Below, one piece after another: positions 63,011 through 64,000 of a stretch of DNA of 64,000 bases. Within the stretch, counting starts at the first letter, position 1. Every line of letters starts with the position of its first letter. Under the pieces are notes generated by a model. That model had not been told where the DNA came from and made no database searches. It worked only from the letters and a program-made list of their open reading frames with translations. The DNA is from Caballeronia jiangsuensis. Its GTDB lineage: Bacteria; Pseudomonadota; Gammaproteobacteria; Burkholderiales; Burkholderiaceae. Position numbers and translations under genes: made by a program. Location of the stretch: positions 59,748 through 123,747 of the forward strand of contig JFHF01000021.1 of the NCBI GenBank assembly GCA_000648925.1. The letters are read 5' to 3'.

Positions 63011-64000
63011 CTAGAACATCTCGTTCGGGCCGAGATAGCGCCACTGACCGGCCGGCAGGTCGCCGAGCGTCACGCGGCCCATGCGAATGCGCTTCAGGCC
63101 GACGACGTCCAGTCCGACCAGTTCGCACATCCTGCGAATCTGCCGCTTCTTGCCTTCGCGCAGTACGAAGCGGAGCTGTTCGCCGTTCTGCCAGCTCACC
63201 TGCGCGGTCTTGAGCGGCACGCCGTCGAGTTCGAGGCCGTGACGCAGGAGCGCGAGCTGCTCGGCGGGCAGATGCTGGTCGACATCGACCGTGTGCTCAC
63301 CGAGGCGCACGCGCACGAGGTATTCCTTGTCGACTTCCGAGTGACCGCCGATCAATTGCTTCGCGATGCGGCCGTCCTGAGTCAGCACGAGAAGCCCGGT
63401 GGAATCGATATCGAGACGGCCCGCAGGCGCGAGCGTGCGCAGATGTCCCGGCGCGAAACGGATGCCCGAGCGATCCTCGCTCCAGTGATTGGCCGGGTTG
63501 ACGAGCGTGACAGCGGGCTCGTAGCCGTCTTCCGCCTGACCCGATACATAGCCGACCGGCTTGTGCAGCAGGATCGTGACCAGTTGCGACTGCGCCGAAC
63601 GCGCCGCGGGCAGGATTTCGACGTTCTGCGTCGGACGGATGCGCGTGCCGAGCGTGTCGATGACTTCGCCGTCGACGAGCACCCAGCCTTTCTCGATCCA
63701 TTCGTCGGCTTCGCGGCGCGAGCAGAGGCCGAGTTCCGACATCACTTTGGAGAGGCGCACGAGGCCGTCGTTGTGATCGCGCTGCTTCGGCGCGGATTCC
63801 GCGACGGGTGCGGCGGGCTTGTGCGCTTCGCTGCGATCGTCGCGTTTGGCGAACGGCCGATCGTCGTCGCGGCGTGCGGGACGCGTTGCCGGCGCGCGGT
63901 CGTCGCGCGATTTGAACGGGCGATCTTCGGTCGATCGGCGCGGGCCGCGATCGCCGAACGCGGGGCGTGTATCGTCGCCGCGTGGTTTGAATGTGCGGCG
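63011..64000 (-). CDS. RsuA/RluB-family pseudouridine synthase (5' end outside window)
   Basis: About 329 residues are visible; the gene runs off the right edge. The first 80 visible residues are a basic/acidic low-complexity extension with repeats such as RPFKSRDDR and RPFAKRDDR. An S4 domain (RLSKVMSELGLCSRREADEWI) and the synthase core follow, with the catalytic Asp in GRLDIDSTGLLVL and KPVGYVSGQ, and GKKRQIRRMCELVG near the end. It isomerises a uridine in rRNA (RluB, RluE or RluF type); the exact target is not resolvable. Met is not the start at 63760: that codon is an internal valine. Confidence 0.88.
   Translation of the reverse strand, partial: RRTFKPRGDDTRPAFGDRGPRRSTEDRPFKSRDDRAPATRPARRDDDRPFAKRDDRSEAHKPAAPVAESAPKQRDHNDGLVRLSKVMSELGLCSRREADEWIEKGWVLVDGEVIDTLGTRIRPTQNVEILPAARSAQSQLVTILLHKPVGYVSGQAEDGYEPAVTLVNPANHWSEDRSGIRFAPGHLRTLAPAGRLDIDSTGLLVLTQDGRIAKQLIGGHSEVDKEYLVRVRLGEHTVDVDQHLPAEQLALLRHGLELDGVPLKTAQVSWQNGEQLRFVLREGKKRQIRRMCELVGLDVVGLKRIRMGRVTLGDLPAGQWRYLGPNEMF

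Overview
The window is a GC-rich (roughly 64%) chromosomal segment from a betaproteobacterium of the family Burkholderiaceae. Gene order and protein sequences (relA / tRNA-Val / thrS-infC-rpmI-rplT-pheST-ihfA-merR, lplT divergent from alr-radA, dapC-dapD-arsC-dapE, smc-zipA-ligA-def) best fit Burkholderia sensu lato, most likely Caballeronia or Paraburkholderia; the species cannot be fixed from sequence alone. Coding density is high, with no insertion sequence, CRISPR array, rRNA operon or intact prophage. Almost everything looks like ordinary core chromosome.

Layout. 1-9.6 kb is the translation block: 3' end of relA, tRNA-Val(GAC), thrS, infC (starting at a rare ATC codon), rpmI, rplT, pheS, pheT, ihfA and a MerR-type regulator. 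9.7-15 kb is more variable: an SDR oxidoreductase, small orphan genes including one phage-like protein next to tRNA-Pro(GGG), a membrane protein, LysR/DoxX, a second LysR and an IclR regulator. 15.3-20.4 kb is the beta-ketoadipate operon pcaIJFBDC, divergent from the IclR (PcaR-like) gene, with two operator-like dyads in between. 20.5-22.3 kb carries a secreted DUF3443/DUF2844 pair. 22.7-24.7 kb holds bamC, a gene-free stretch ending in tandem terminators (possible small RNA) and a YgiN-like monooxygenase.

24.7-30.6 kb is the glyoxylate shunt region: aceB, a haloacid dehalogenase-like HAD protein, a LysR regulator, a universal stress protein and aceA. A nested palindrome lies just upstream of aceA. 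31-36.7 kb has a glycine-rich DEAD-box helicase with a long probable 5' UTR, an acyl-CoA-binding protein, and the tightly overlapping tsaB-rimI-udg-DUF1853 operon. 36.7-40.3 kb reads lplT-thiM-thiE-thiD on the minus strand. 40.6-48.7 kb has alr, radA, a small orphan, a CaiB-type CoA-transferase, an ABC-F ATPase, glutathione peroxidase and cardiolipin synthase. 48.8-53.4 kb has prmB and the lysine/diaminopimelate genes dapE, dapD and dapC with an ArsC/Spx-like gene embedded. 53.6-62.5 kb has an EamA transporter, smc, zipA-like, ligA and def. The end holds a small ParB-box-like orphan and an RsuA-family pseudouridine synthase running off the window.

No large undescribed system was found. The best leads are the aceA nested palindrome, the ATC-initiated infC, the tandem-terminated gene-free stretch at 24 kb, the DUF3443/DUF2844 exported pair, the nuclease-like DUF1853 gene coupled to a uracil-DNA glycosylase, and the orphan ParB-box-like protein. 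Coordinates of start codons were chosen by ribosome-binding sites and family alignment from memory; no database search was run.
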